Assembly: GCF_000009765.2 (NCBI RefSeq)
Contig: NC_003155.5
Coordinates: 8,618,001-8,682,000, forward strand
Reading direction: 5' to 3'
DNA length: 64,000 nt
From: Streptomyces avermitilis MA-4680 = NBRC 14893
Lineage (GTDB): Bacteria > Actinomycetota > Actinomycetes > Streptomycetales > Streptomycetaceae
Shown here: positions 27,081-35,700 of the stretch, piece after piece
Layout: the number at the start of each line of letters is the position of its first letter
How positions within the stretch are numbered: position 1 is the stretch's first letter
The notes under the pieces: model-generated
Told to the model about the DNA's origin: nothing
Databases searched by the model: none
The model's input: only the letters and a program-made list of their open reading frames with translations
Position numbers and translations under genes: made by a program

Positions 27081-28197
27081 CGCGGTCGCGGGCGCGGTGG
27101 CGGGGCAGGACGGGCAGTGGTACGTACGGGCCGCCGTAGAAGGAGGCGTACGTGAGCGGCGTCGCGGCGGCGTCGGACGGCGCCAGGTCGTCGTCGTAGC
27201 CGCTCTCCTCGGGCGGCATCCGGACCGGCTCCGGTTCGTGGACGTCCTGGGCGCTCGAGGCGCCCGGCTGGGGCGGAAGCCCGGCGAGCAGCTCCTCGGC
27301 GGGGGACGGTCCGGAGGCGGCCGCCGGTGCGTGGGTGGCGTCGGCGGACACGGTCGCCGCGCGCTGCTCGCGTCCGATCCGCTCCGTCGTCAGCAGGATC
27401 AGACCGCCCGCCGCGACGACGCCGCAGCCGAGCGCGAGCAGGGTGCCCGTGGTGCCGTAGCGGAAGGTTTCGCCGAACATCGTCAGGCCCACCGCCGCGG
27501 CCACGACGGGGTTGACGACCGTCACCGTGGCCAGGGGGGCCGCCAGTCCCGCGCCGCGGTAGGAGGCCTGCGAGAGGAGCAGGCCCGCGGCGGCGAGGAC
27601 GGCTATCACGGCCAGGGTGGGCAGCGAGGCGAGCGCGACGCCGTCCTCCCAGTCCACCGCGACGGTCTTCGTGAACACCGAGGCGATGCCGAAGGCCACA
27701 CCGGCCGCACTCGCGAGCAGCACGCTGCGCACCACCGGGTGCCGGTGCACGGCACGAGCCGCCGTCATCAGCGCGACGATCGCGCCACCGCTGACCACGG
27801 CCACCAGCACCCGCTGCGTGGTGTCCAGGGTCTGCGAGTCGGCCGTGCCGGTCAGTGAGAGCAGGCCGGCCAGGCCCACCGTCGCCATGAGCGCGCCGCG
27901 CCAGGCGGTCGCCCCGGCCTTGCGGCGCACGAAGAGGGCCGCCATGGGGAGCGCGAAGACGATGGTCAGCGCGCCCAGCGGCTGCACCAGGCTGAGCGGG
28001 CCGCAGGCCAGCGCCACCACGTGCAGCAGCGCGCCCAGGCCGTTGAGACCCACCGCCGCCCACCACAGGAGGTGGCGCAGCGGTGCGTAGGGCCGGTCCG
28101 GCGTCGTCGCCGCGACCCGCTCCTGCACGATCGCCCCGCCCGCGTACGCGACGGCGGAGACGAGTGACAGCAGCACGGACAACGCGAGGGCGCTCAT
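27070..28197 (-). CDS. DMT/EamA-superfamily membrane transporter
   Basis: 375 residues. Nine to ten hydrophobic helices fill residues 1-285 (ALALSVLLSLVSAVAYAGG, LLWWAAVGLNGLGALLHV, up to LLALGCGVVAAGGLILLT). A ~90-residue cytosolic tail rich in Ala, Pro, Glu and Asp follows and is not part of the family domain. The internal VQPLGALTIVFALP and AAPLATVTVVNPVVAA are the duplicated EamA halves. The substrate is unknown. The ATG at 28197 follows AGAGGAGC; the frame extends further upstream but without support. The C-terminus runs convergently into the cell-wall hydrolase gene. Confidence 0.85.
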   Translation of the reverse strand: MSALALSVLLSLVSAVAYAGGAIVQERVAATTPDRPYAPLRHLLWWAAVGLNGLGALLHVVALACGPLSLVQPLGALTIVFALPMAALFVRRKAGATAWRGALMATVGLAGLLSLTGTADSQTLDTTQRVLVAVVSGGAIVALMTAARAVHRHPVVRSVLLASAAGVAFGIASVFTKTVAVDWEDGVALASLPTLAVIAVLAAAGLLLSQASYRGAGLAAPLATVTVVNPVVAAAVGLTMFGETFRYGTTGTLLALGCGVVAAGGLILLTTERIGREQRAATVSADATHAPAAASGPSPAEELLAGLPPQPGASSAQDVHEPEPVRMPPEESGYDDDLAPSDAAATPLTYASFYGGPYVPLPVLPRHRARDRVRS

Positions 28198-28425
28198 GAG
28201 CGGCTCCTCTGCGAGGGGCCGGGTCGGCTCACCCGGCGCGACGAACGGTCGGCTTCCATACTCACTACGATGCCTCGCGAAATCGCTCGCGTCGTCGTAC
28301 CTGAGCAGGCATTGGGTCCTACTGCCGATGGAGTAGAACCGGCGCCCCGTCCTCCCCAGGGTGGGTGACACCGGAGGCCGGCCCCCTGGTGGGAACCCCT
28401 AGGGGCCTTGGTACTACTGCTCTTC

Positions 28426-29133
28426 GTGGACCTCGACCCCGATCTCACCGCACTCGACGCCCTCGGCGGCTTCTTCGTACTACGCACCGAGGCGCCGCCG
28501 CGCGGCCCGCTGCCGACGCTCGCACAGGCGTACGCGGGACAACACGTGGATGTTTACGGAGATCCGCTGATTTTCCGGGTTCGAAAAGTCACCGAAAGTC
28601 TTCGGGCGCCCGAGCCGCGGATCGCGGTCTCCGTGGCCCAGCAGGCACTCGCGGCCCGGCTGTGGTCGATCGCTCTCGGCTGCGCCGCCCTGTACGACCA
28701 GGTTCCCGACCTCGATCCCCGGCTCCTGCGGTGGGATCCGGACGCCAGCGCTCCGGACGATCTGTGGCTCTCCGAGGTGCGCCCCCGGCCCGCCACGGCG
28801 ATCGGCGACCTCGTACGAGAGGGCCACCTCGCCCCGCTGATCACGGCCCTGCGGCGGCAGCAGCACGTGTCCGCACGCCTCTTGTGGGGCAACGCGGCCT
28901 CCGCGCTGGCCGGCGCGCTCCGCCAGCTCAACCGCTGGGCACACGCGGGCGGCCGCGACGAGGTGGCCGACCGGGCCCGCGCCTTCGCCGCCGCGTCCCT
29001 CGCGCACCCCGACCTGTCCGGCACCCTCGACCCGGCCACCCTCCGCCGCCGCAGCTGCTGCCTCTACTACCGGCTGCCCGGCGGCGGTCTGTGCGGCGAC
29101 TGCTGTTTCGACCGGCCGCCGCGCCACTCCTGA
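28426..29133 (+). CDS. FhuF-like (2Fe-2S)-binding protein
   Basis: 235 residues. The C-terminus carries the FhuF cysteine pattern RRRSCCLYYRLPGGGLCGDCC, which in E. coli FhuF binds a 2Fe-2S cluster used to reduce siderophore-bound ferric iron. The N-terminal part is helical and unremarkable (LGGFFVLRTEAPP, SVAQQALAARLWSIALGCAALYD). The start is uncertain: the GTG at 28426 gives VDLDPDLTALDALGG, the form homologues usually take; a TTG at 28408 adds six hydrophobic residues but sits too close to the AGGGG upstream. A perfect CCCCTAGGGG palindrome lies at 28396-28405. No iron-box match could be confirmed. Confidence 0.82.
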   Translation: MDLDPDLTALDALGGFFVLRTEAPPRGPLPTLAQAYAGQHVDVYGDPLIFRVRKVTESLRAPEPRIAVSVAQQALAARLWSIALGCAALYDQVPDLDPRLLRWDPDASAPDDLWLSEVRPRPATAIGDLVREGHLAPLITALRRQQHVSARLLWGNAASALAGALRQLNRWAHAGGRDEVADRARAFAAASLAHPDLSGTLDPATLRRRSCCLYYRLPGGGLCGDCCFDRPPRHS

Positions 29134-29206
29134 GATCGGTGGTCTTCCCCAACCGCCGCATCTGGGTGACCATGTGGGAACCAGCCGCTGCGACAGGGGG
29201 TTCCGG

Positions 29207-30358
29207 GTGCGAGTGGGACTGCTGACCCGGGAGTACCCGCCGGACGTGTACGGCGGCGCGGGCGTCCATGTCGAGTTCCTCGCACGGGAGTTGCGCTCCC
29301 TCACCGACCTGGCTGTGCACTGCTGGGGCGAGGGCGGCGCGGGCGGAGTCGTACGCCACCGGCCCTGGACCGCCCTCGACGGCGCCAACGACGCGCTGCG
29401 CACCTTCTCCGTGGACCTCTCCATCGCCGCCGCCCTCGAAGGCCGCGAACTCGTCCACTCGCACACCTGGTACGCCCATCTCGCCGGCCACCTCGGCAAG
29501 CTGCTGCACGGCATCCCGCATGTGATGACCGCCCACTCGCTGGAGCCGCTGCGTCCCTGGAAGGCCGAGCAGCTCGGCGGCGGATACGCCCTCTCCGGCT
29601 GGGCCGAGCGCACCGCGATCGAGGCCGCCGACGCGGTGATCGCGGTGTCCGGCGCCATGCGCGAGGACATCCTCACCTGCTATCCGACGCTCGACCCGGC
29701 GAAGGTGCGCGTGGTGCACAACGGCATCGACACCACCCTCTACCGGCCGGACCACGGCACCGACGTGCTCGCCCGCATCGGCCTCGACGCCGACCGCCCG
29801 TTCGTCCTGTTCGTCGGCCGCATCACCCGCCAGAAGGGCGTGCCCCAACTGCTGCGCGCCGTGCGGGACATCGACGCCTCGGCGCAGGTCGTGCTGTGCG
29901 CGGGCGCCCCCGACACCCCCGAGATCGACCAGGAGTTCCGTGACCTCTTCCAGGAGCTGAGCCGCGTACGCGCGGGTGTCCACTGGATCCCGCAGATGCT
30001 GCCGCGCCCGGATGTGATCCAACTCCTCACGCACGCCGCCGTGTTCGTGTGTCCCTCGGTGTACGAGCCGCTCGGCATCGTCAACCTGGAGGCGATGGCG
30101 TGCGGTACCGCCGTCGTCGCGTCGCGGGTCGGCGGCATCCCCGAGGTGGTGGACGACGGACGCACCGGCGTACTCGTCCCCGTGGACGAAGACTTCGAGG
30201 CGTCACTCGCGCACGCCCTCGACTCCGTGCTCGGCGACCCGGAGGCCGCCCGGCGCATGGGCGAGGCCGGGCGGGAGCGTGCGGTGCGGGAGTTCGGCTG
30301 GGACGCGGTCGCGAGACGCACGGTTCACCTGTACGAGGAAGTCCTCAAACAGGGGTAG
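29207..30358 (+). CDS. glgA: Actinobacterial glycogen synthase / maltose-1-phosphate synthase (GT4 fold)
   Basis: 383 residues. The GT-B signature begins VRVGLLTREYPPDVYGGAGVHVEFLAREL. The nucleotide-sugar site is VGRITRQKGVPQLLRAV and the acceptor/nucleotide motif is PSVYEPLGIVNLEAMACGTAVVASRVGGIPEVV (E-X7-E). This is the actinobacterial GlgA type. The mycobacterial homologue (GlgM) is known to make maltose-1-phosphate from ADP-glucose and glucose-1-phosphate, so the product may be that rather than glycogen itself. The GTG start follows a GGGGG site. The glgC gene is 36 bases downstream on the same strand and supplies ADP-glucose. Confidence 0.9.
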   Translation: MRVGLLTREYPPDVYGGAGVHVEFLARELRSLTDLAVHCWGEGGAGGVVRHRPWTALDGANDALRTFSVDLSIAAALEGRELVHSHTWYAHLAGHLGKLLHGIPHVMTAHSLEPLRPWKAEQLGGGYALSGWAERTAIEAADAVIAVSGAMREDILTCYPTLDPAKVRVVHNGIDTTLYRPDHGTDVLARIGLDADRPFVLFVGRITRQKGVPQLLRAVRDIDASAQVVLCAGAPDTPEIDQEFRDLFQELSRVRAGVHWIPQMLPRPDVIQLLTHAAVFVCPSVYEPLGIVNLEAMACGTAVVASRVGGIPEVVDDGRTGVLVPVDEDFEASLAHALDSVLGDPEAARRMGEAGRERAVREFGWDAVARRTVHLYEEVLKQG

Positions 30359-30394
30359 TCAGCACGACACAACCGGGCGTAGAGGGGCGGCGGT

Positions 30395-31615
30395 ATGCGG
30401 CGCGGAGGACCTTCGGTGCTGGGAATCGTACTCGCGGGCGGCGAGGGCAAACGGCTGATGCCGCTCACCGCGGACCGGGCGAAACCAGCCGTGACCTTCG
30501 GCGGAACGTATCGCCTGGTGGACTTCGTCCTGTCCAATCTCGTGAACGCGGACATCCTGCGGATCTGTGTGCTGACGCAGTACAAGTCGCACTCGCTGGA
30601 CCGGCACATCACCACGACCTGGCGGATGTCGAGTCTGCTCGGCAACTACATCACCCCGGTGCCGGCGCAGCAGCGGCTGGGCCCCCGCTGGTACCTGGGC
30701 AGCGCGGACGCGATCTTGCAGTCGCTGAACCTCGTGTACGACGAACGGCCGGAGTACATCGCGGTGTTCGGCGCCGACCACGTCTACCGCATGGACCCGC
30801 GGCAGATGCTCGGCGAGCACATCGAGAGCGGTGCGGGGGTGACGGTGGCGGGGATACGGGTCCCGCGCGCCGAGTCGTCGTCGTTCGGTGTGATCGCCCC
30901 CGGCTCGGACGGGCAGACCGTGGAGAACTTCCTGGAGAAGCCGGCCGATCCACCGGGTCTGCCGGGCGACCCCGAGTGCGTGTTCGCCTCGATGGGCAAC
31001 TACGTCTTCACCACCAAGGTCCTGATCGAGGCGCTCCAACGGGACGCGGAGGACGGGGACTCCGTGCACGACATGGGCGGTTCGATCCTGCCCGCGCTCA
31101 CCGACCGGGGCGAGGCACGGTTGTACGACTTCAGCGCCAACCACGTCCCCGGCGAGACCACCCGGGACCAGGGCTACTGGCGGGACGTGGGGACGCTGGA
31201 CGCGTACTACGACGCCCACATGGACCTGATCGCCGAGCGGCCCGCGTTCAACCTCTTCAACCGCAGCTGGCCGATCTACACCCACTCCGGACAGCTGTCG
31301 CCGGCGCGGTTCAACGCCGGGGGCATCGCCAGCGAGTCGATCATCAGCGCGGGCTGCCTGATCCGGGGCCAGGTCACCCGGTCGGTGCTGTCACCGGGGG
31401 TCGTCGTCGACCCGGGGGCCGTCGTCCAGGGCTCCGTGCTGCACGACAACGTGCACGTCGGGCGGGGCGCGGTGGTCCGCGGAGCCGTCCTGGACAAGAA
31501 CGTCGAGGTGCCGCCGGGCGCGACGATCGGCGTCAACCCGGGGCGGGACGCCGACCTGTACACGGTGTCCAAGGGCGGCGTGATCGGGCTGGGCAAGGGA
31601 CAGCGGGTGTCGTAG
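30395..31615 (+). CDS. glgC: Glucose-1-phosphate adenylyltransferase
   Basis: 406 residues. The pyrophosphorylase signature VLGIVLAGGEGKRLMPLTADRAKPAV is at residues 8-33, the ADP-glucose motif WYLGSADAILQSLN near 108, and FGADHVYRMDPRQM is the metal site. The C-terminal left-handed beta-helix (GAVVQGSVLHDNVHVGRGAVVRGAVLDKNV) completes the enzyme. It makes ADP-glucose from glucose-1-phosphate and ATP for the GlgA/GlgM protein upstream. Allosteric activation by sugar phosphates is usual in the family. The likely start is the ATG at 30395 behind GGGGCGGT. Confidence 0.95.
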   Translation: MRRGGPSVLGIVLAGGEGKRLMPLTADRAKPAVTFGGTYRLVDFVLSNLVNADILRICVLTQYKSHSLDRHITTTWRMSSLLGNYITPVPAQQRLGPRWYLGSADAILQSLNLVYDERPEYIAVFGADHVYRMDPRQMLGEHIESGAGVTVAGIRVPRAESSSFGVIAPGSDGQTVENFLEKPADPPGLPGDPECVFASMGNYVFTTKVLIEALQRDAEDGDSVHDMGGSILPALTDRGEARLYDFSANHVPGETTRDQGYWRDVGTLDAYYDAHMDLIAERPAFNLFNRSWPIYTHSGQLSPARFNAGGIASESIISAGCLIRGQVTRSVLSPGVVVDPGAVVQGSVLHDNVHVGRGAVVRGAVLDKNVEVPPGATIGVNPGRDADLYTVSKGGVIGLGKGQRVS

Positions 31616-31735
31616 GCCCGCGCGGCCGCGGTGCGCCGGGCGCGGCGCGCCCGGCGACACCCCAGGTTGCGCGGGTTCAGGCGTGGTTGCCCGGACTATG
31701 TGGACATCGTTGTCGCATTCCGGGAGGTCTCCTGC

Positions 31736-34069
31736 ATGAGATGGAAGCTGCGCACCGCGGGCGGGCTGACGGCCCTCGCCCTGCTCGGCGGCGCACTTGC
31801 CGGGCCCGCCGCCCGAGCCGCCGAGCAGGGCAGCGACCGGCTCGGCGACCTGGTCAACCCGTTCATCGGCACCCAGAACGAGGGCAACACCTACCCGGGC
31901 GCCGCCGTGCCTTTCGGCATGGTGCAGCTCTCGCCGGACACCGGGCACAACACCGGTTACGACTACACGCAGAACCACATCCGCGGCTTCTCCCTCGTGC
32001 ATCTCTCCGGCGTGGGCTGCCGGATCGGCGGCGACCTGCCGGTGCTGCCGACGACGGGGGACGTGACCGAGACGGACTACGCGAAGTACGCGGCCGGATT
32101 CAGCCACGACAGCGAGCGGGCGAGCCCGGGCTACTACCGGGTGGGCCTCGACAGCGGCATCGTCGCCGAGTTGACGGCAACCGGGCGGACGGGGGTGCAG
32201 CGCTACACCTTTCCGGCCACCGACAAGGCGAACGTCCTGCTGAACGCCGGCCAGGCGCTGCACAAGACCGTCTCCACCGACGTCGAGGTCCTGGACGACC
32301 GGACCGTGCGGACCAGGATCAGTGGCAGCGGCTTCTGCCGGGACACCGGCCCGTACACGGTCTACACGATCACCCGGTTCGACCGGCCGTTCACCGCGTA
32401 CGGAACGTGGCACGGGGGCACGGTCACCGAGGGCTCGGCGGAATCGGCCGCCGGCACCGGGCGCAACGGTGCCTACGCCCGGTTCGACGCGACCGAGGAC
32501 CGCACGGTCGAGGCGACCACCGCGCTGTCGTACGTGGACGCGCGGGGCGCCGAGGTCAACCTCCGCTCGGCTGAGGGCCGTTCGTTCGCCGACGTCCGGG
32601 AGGCCGCCCGCCGCTCCTGGGAGGACCGGCTCGACGACGTACGGGTCAGGGGCGGCAGCGACACCCTCCGCCGCACCTTCTACTCGTCCCTCTACCGGTC
32701 CTTCCTCGCGCCCAACATCGGCAGCGACGCCGACGGTCGCTACACCGGCTGGGACCACCGGATCCACCGGGCGCGGGGCTTCACGTACTACCAGAACTGG
32801 TCCCTGTGGGACACGTACCGCACCCAGTGCCAGCTGCTCGCCCTGCTCGCGCCGCGCGAGTCCCGCGACATGGCGATCTCCGTACTCAAGATCGACGAGG
32901 ACGGCGGCTGGCTGCCCAAGTGGGGCTACGGGACGGTCGAGACGAACATCATGTCCGGCGACCCGGTCACCCCGTTCCTCACGAACGCCTACCAGCAGGG
33001 CCTGCTCAAGGGGTACGAGGAGCAGGCGTACCGGGCGCTCGCGAAGAACGCCGACGGGTTGCCGCCCGCCGCCTATCCGGGGGTGGGGCGCGACGGGAAC
33101 CGGGAGTACATCGCCGACGGGTTCGTGCCCTACATCAAGGGCGGCCCGCACGCCAAACCCGGCGACTCCGACTACGCCCACGGCGCCTCGGCGACCATGG
33201 AGTACGCGCTGTCCGACGCCATGCTCTCCCGGATGGCGCGCGACCTGGGACACGACGCGGACGCGGAGCGCTATACGGCCCGCTCGCGGAACTACCGCAC
33301 CCTCTTCGACGCTTCGACGGGCTTCTTCCGGGCCCGCGACACCTCCGGGGCGTTCGCCGGACCGGCCGACCCCGCCGACAGCGAGGGCTTCCACGAGGGC
33401 ACGGCCTGGCAGTACCAGTGGCTCGTGCCGCAGGACCTGCCGGGCCTGGTCGACCTGATCGGCGGCAAGCAGGCGGCCAACGACCGGCTCGACGCGTTCT
33501 TCGCCTACGAGCAGCTCCTCCAGGACCCGGCGCGGACGGCGCGCGAGGTATGGGTCGACGGTCCGTACGAGTACTACAACTCCGACAAGTACAACCCGCA
33601 GAACGAGCCCGACCTCATCGCCCCGTACACCTACCTCTCGACCGGCCAGCCGTGGAAGACGACCGACGTGGTGCACGCCGCGCTGACCCTCTTCACCGAC
33701 ACGCCGACCGGCATGACCGGCAACGACGACCTCGGCACGATGTCCGCCTGGCACGTCCTGTCGTCGATCGGCCTCTTCCCGGTACAGCCGGGCTACGACA
33801 CCTGGGGCCTGTCCACGCCCGTCTTCGAGCGGGTCGACCTCAGGCTCGACCGCGGCTACTACCCACGCGGCACGCTGACGGTGACGGCACCCGGTACCTC
33901 GGACCGTGACCGGTACATCCAGTCGGTGCGCGTGGACGGTGCGTCGCACGATCGGACGTATCTGACGACCCGTGTCTTGCGCGGCCTGGAAGCGCTCCAC
34001 TTCGCGGTGGGAGCGCGTCCGTCGGCGTGGGGTACGGCGCCGCATGCCGCGCCACCTGCACTGAAGTGA
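31736..34069 (+). CDS. Secreted GH92 alpha-1,2-mannosidase
   Basis: 777 residues. A signal peptide (MRWKLRTAGGLTALALLGGALAGPAARA) is followed by the GH92 opening NPFIGTQNEGNTYPGAAVPFGMVQ. The catalytic barrel shows WDTYRTQCQLLALLAPRESRDM, and the hallmark GNDDLGTMSAWHVLSSIGLFPVQPG is present. GH92 enzymes trim alpha-linked mannose, many being alpha-1,2 exo-mannosidases of high-mannose N-glycans or fungal mannan. The ATG at 31736 follows GGGAGGTC. It lies far from the GH85/GH38 locus of this window but could serve the same substrate. A clear hairpin terminator stands just downstream. Confidence 0.9.
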   Translation: MRWKLRTAGGLTALALLGGALAGPAARAAEQGSDRLGDLVNPFIGTQNEGNTYPGAAVPFGMVQLSPDTGHNTGYDYTQNHIRGFSLVHLSGVGCRIGGDLPVLPTTGDVTETDYAKYAAGFSHDSERASPGYYRVGLDSGIVAELTATGRTGVQRYTFPATDKANVLLNAGQALHKTVSTDVEVLDDRTVRTRISGSGFCRDTGPYTVYTITRFDRPFTAYGTWHGGTVTEGSAESAAGTGRNGAYARFDATEDRTVEATTALSYVDARGAEVNLRSAEGRSFADVREAARRSWEDRLDDVRVRGGSDTLRRTFYSSLYRSFLAPNIGSDADGRYTGWDHRIHRARGFTYYQNWSLWDTYRTQCQLLALLAPRESRDMAISVLKIDEDGGWLPKWGYGTVETNIMSGDPVTPFLTNAYQQGLLKGYEEQAYRALAKNADGLPPAAYPGVGRDGNREYIADGFVPYIKGGPHAKPGDSDYAHGASATMEYALSDAMLSRMARDLGHDADAERYTARSRNYRTLFDASTGFFRARDTSGAFAGPADPADSEGFHEGTAWQYQWLVPQDLPGLVDLIGGKQAANDRLDAFFAYEQLLQDPARTAREVWVDGPYEYYNSDKYNPQNEPDLIAPYTYLSTGQPWKTTDVVHAALTLFTDTPTGMTGNDDLGTMSAWHVLSSIGLFPVQPGYDTWGLSTPVFERVDLRLDRGYYPRGTLTVTAPGTSDRDRYIQSVRVDGASHDRTYLTTRVLRGLEALHFAVGARPSAWGTAPHAAPPALK

Positions 34070-34084
34070 CCTCGGCCGTCCCTG

Positions 34085-34110
34085 AGTCCCGCCCTTCGCA
34101 GGGCGGGACT
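34085..34110. terminator. Hairpin terminator behind the GH92 gene
   Basis: AGTCCCGCCC (34085-34094) pairs perfectly with GGGCGGGACT (34101-34110) around the loop TTCGCA, followed by TAAT. The ten-pair GC stem starts 16 bases after the GH92 stop and precedes the next gene by 100 bases. Confidence 0.75.
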
Positions 34111-34209
34111 TAATCTGATGTTAACTGAGCGTAGCTTGATCGTGCTTGACCGTAATCGTCGGTCAGGGGTTGACTGCTGCTCACCCATCGTCGACACGAG
34201 AGCAAGCCA

Positions 34210-35553
34210 TTGACCTCTGACCTGCTCGCCCCACTCGACCTGGCGTTCTGGAACATCGAGTCCGCCCAGCACCCGATGCACCTCGGCGCCCTCGGCGTGT
34301 TCTCGTGCCACTCGCCCACCGCCGGCGCCCACGCCGCCGACCTGCTCGCCTCCCGCGCCGCCGCGGTACCCGGGCTGCGCATGCGGATCCGTGACGTCTG
34401 GCAGCCGCTGGCCTTCCCGCTGACCTTCCCGCTCCCGTTCGGCGGCGCGACCCGCGAGCCCGCCCCCGACTTCGACCCGCTCGACCACGTACGCCTGCAC
34501 GCGCCGGCCGCCGACTTCCACGCCGTCGCGGGCCGGCTCATGCAGCGCCCACTGGAGCGCGGCCGGCCACCGTGGGAGGCGCATGTACTGCCCGGGGAGG
34601 ACGGCACGTCGTTCGCCGTGCTCTTCAAGTTCCACCACGCGCTGGCGGACGGACTGCGGGCGCTGATGCTCGCGGCGGCGCTCATGGACCCCATGGACAT
34701 GCCGACGCCCCGCCCGCGTCCGGCCGAGCCCGCGCGGGGGCTCCTCCCGGACGTGCGCAAACTGCCGGAGCTGCTGCGCGGCACCCTCTCCGACGTGGGC
34801 CGGGCCCTCGACATCGGCGCCTCCGTCGCCCGTGCCACCCTCGGCGCACGGTCGTCGTCCGCGCTCACCTCCGAGCCCAGCGGCACCCGCCGCACCGCGG
34901 GCGTCCTCATCGACCTCGACGCGGTGCACCGCGTCCGCAAGACCGTCGGCGGCACCGTCAACGACGTACTCATCGCCATCGTCGCGGGCGCCCTGCGTAC
35001 CTGGCTGGACGAGCGCGGCGACGGCAGCGCGGGGGTCGCGCCCCGCGCCCTGATCCCCGTCTCCAGGCGCCGCCCGCGCACCGCGCACCCACAGGGCAAC
35101 CGGCTCTCCGGTTACCTGATACGGCTTCCGGTCGACGACCCCGATCCGCTCGGGCGGCTGCGCACGGTGCGTATGGCGATGGACCGCAACAAGGACGCGG
35201 GGCCCAACCGGGGAGCGGGCGCCGTGGCGCTGCTCGCCGACCACGTGCCGCCGCTCGGCCACCGGCTGGGCGGGCCCGTGGTCGGCCAGGCGGCCCGGCT
35301 GCTCTTCGACATCCTGGTGACCAGCGTGCCGCTGCCCAGCCTCGGCCTGAAACTCGGCGGCAGCCCCCTCACGGAGGTCTATCCGTTCGCCCCCCTGGCC
35401 CGCGGGCAGTCCCTCGCGGTCGCCGTCTCGACGTACCGCGGACGCGTCCACTACGGGCTCGTCGCCGACGCCAAGGCCGTGCCGGACCTCGGCCGGCTGG
35501 CGCGTGCGGTGACCGAGGAGATGGAGACGCTGCTCACTGTCTGCGGCCCCTGA
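34210..35553 (+). CDS. WS/DGAT-family acyltransferase
   Basis: 447 residues. The active-site motif HHALADG (HHXXXDG) is present near residue 145 with the usual FHHALADGLRALML context. The C-terminal DUF1298 half ends in PLARGQSLAVAVSTYRGRVHYGLVADAKAVPD. Members make wax esters or triacylglycerols from acyl-CoA and alcohol or diacylglycerol at membranes. Actinomycetes carry several paralogues and most do not contribute to storage lipid, so the substrate is open. The start is a TTG (34210) preceded by GAGAG. It is transcribed alone between two strong gaps, with no operon partners. Confidence 0.9.
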   Translation: MTSDLLAPLDLAFWNIESAQHPMHLGALGVFSCHSPTAGAHAADLLASRAAAVPGLRMRIRDVWQPLAFPLTFPLPFGGATREPAPDFDPLDHVRLHAPAADFHAVAGRLMQRPLERGRPPWEAHVLPGEDGTSFAVLFKFHHALADGLRALMLAAALMDPMDMPTPRPRPAEPARGLLPDVRKLPELLRGTLSDVGRALDIGASVARATLGARSSSALTSEPSGTRRTAGVLIDLDAVHRVRKTVGGTVNDVLIAIVAGALRTWLDERGDGSAGVAPRALIPVSRRRPRTAHPQGNRLSGYLIRLPVDDPDPLGRLRTVRMAMDRNKDAGPNRGAGAVALLADHVPPLGHRLGGPVVGQAARLLFDILVTSVPLPSLGLKLGGSPLTEVYPFAPLARGQSLAVAVSTYRGRVHYGLVADAKAVPDLGRLARAVTEEMETLLTVCGP

Positions 35554-35700
35554 CGGGCTGTCTTCGGCCCCTGACGGGCCCGCCGCCGCCTCCGTGATCA
35601 TCGCGGGTTTGGTACCTCGGCCCCGCGCTTTGTAAAATTCGCCGTTCGAAAGCGAGCGCGGTCCGAGCGCCGCGCGGGTGACCCGAGGAACGGCAGCGCG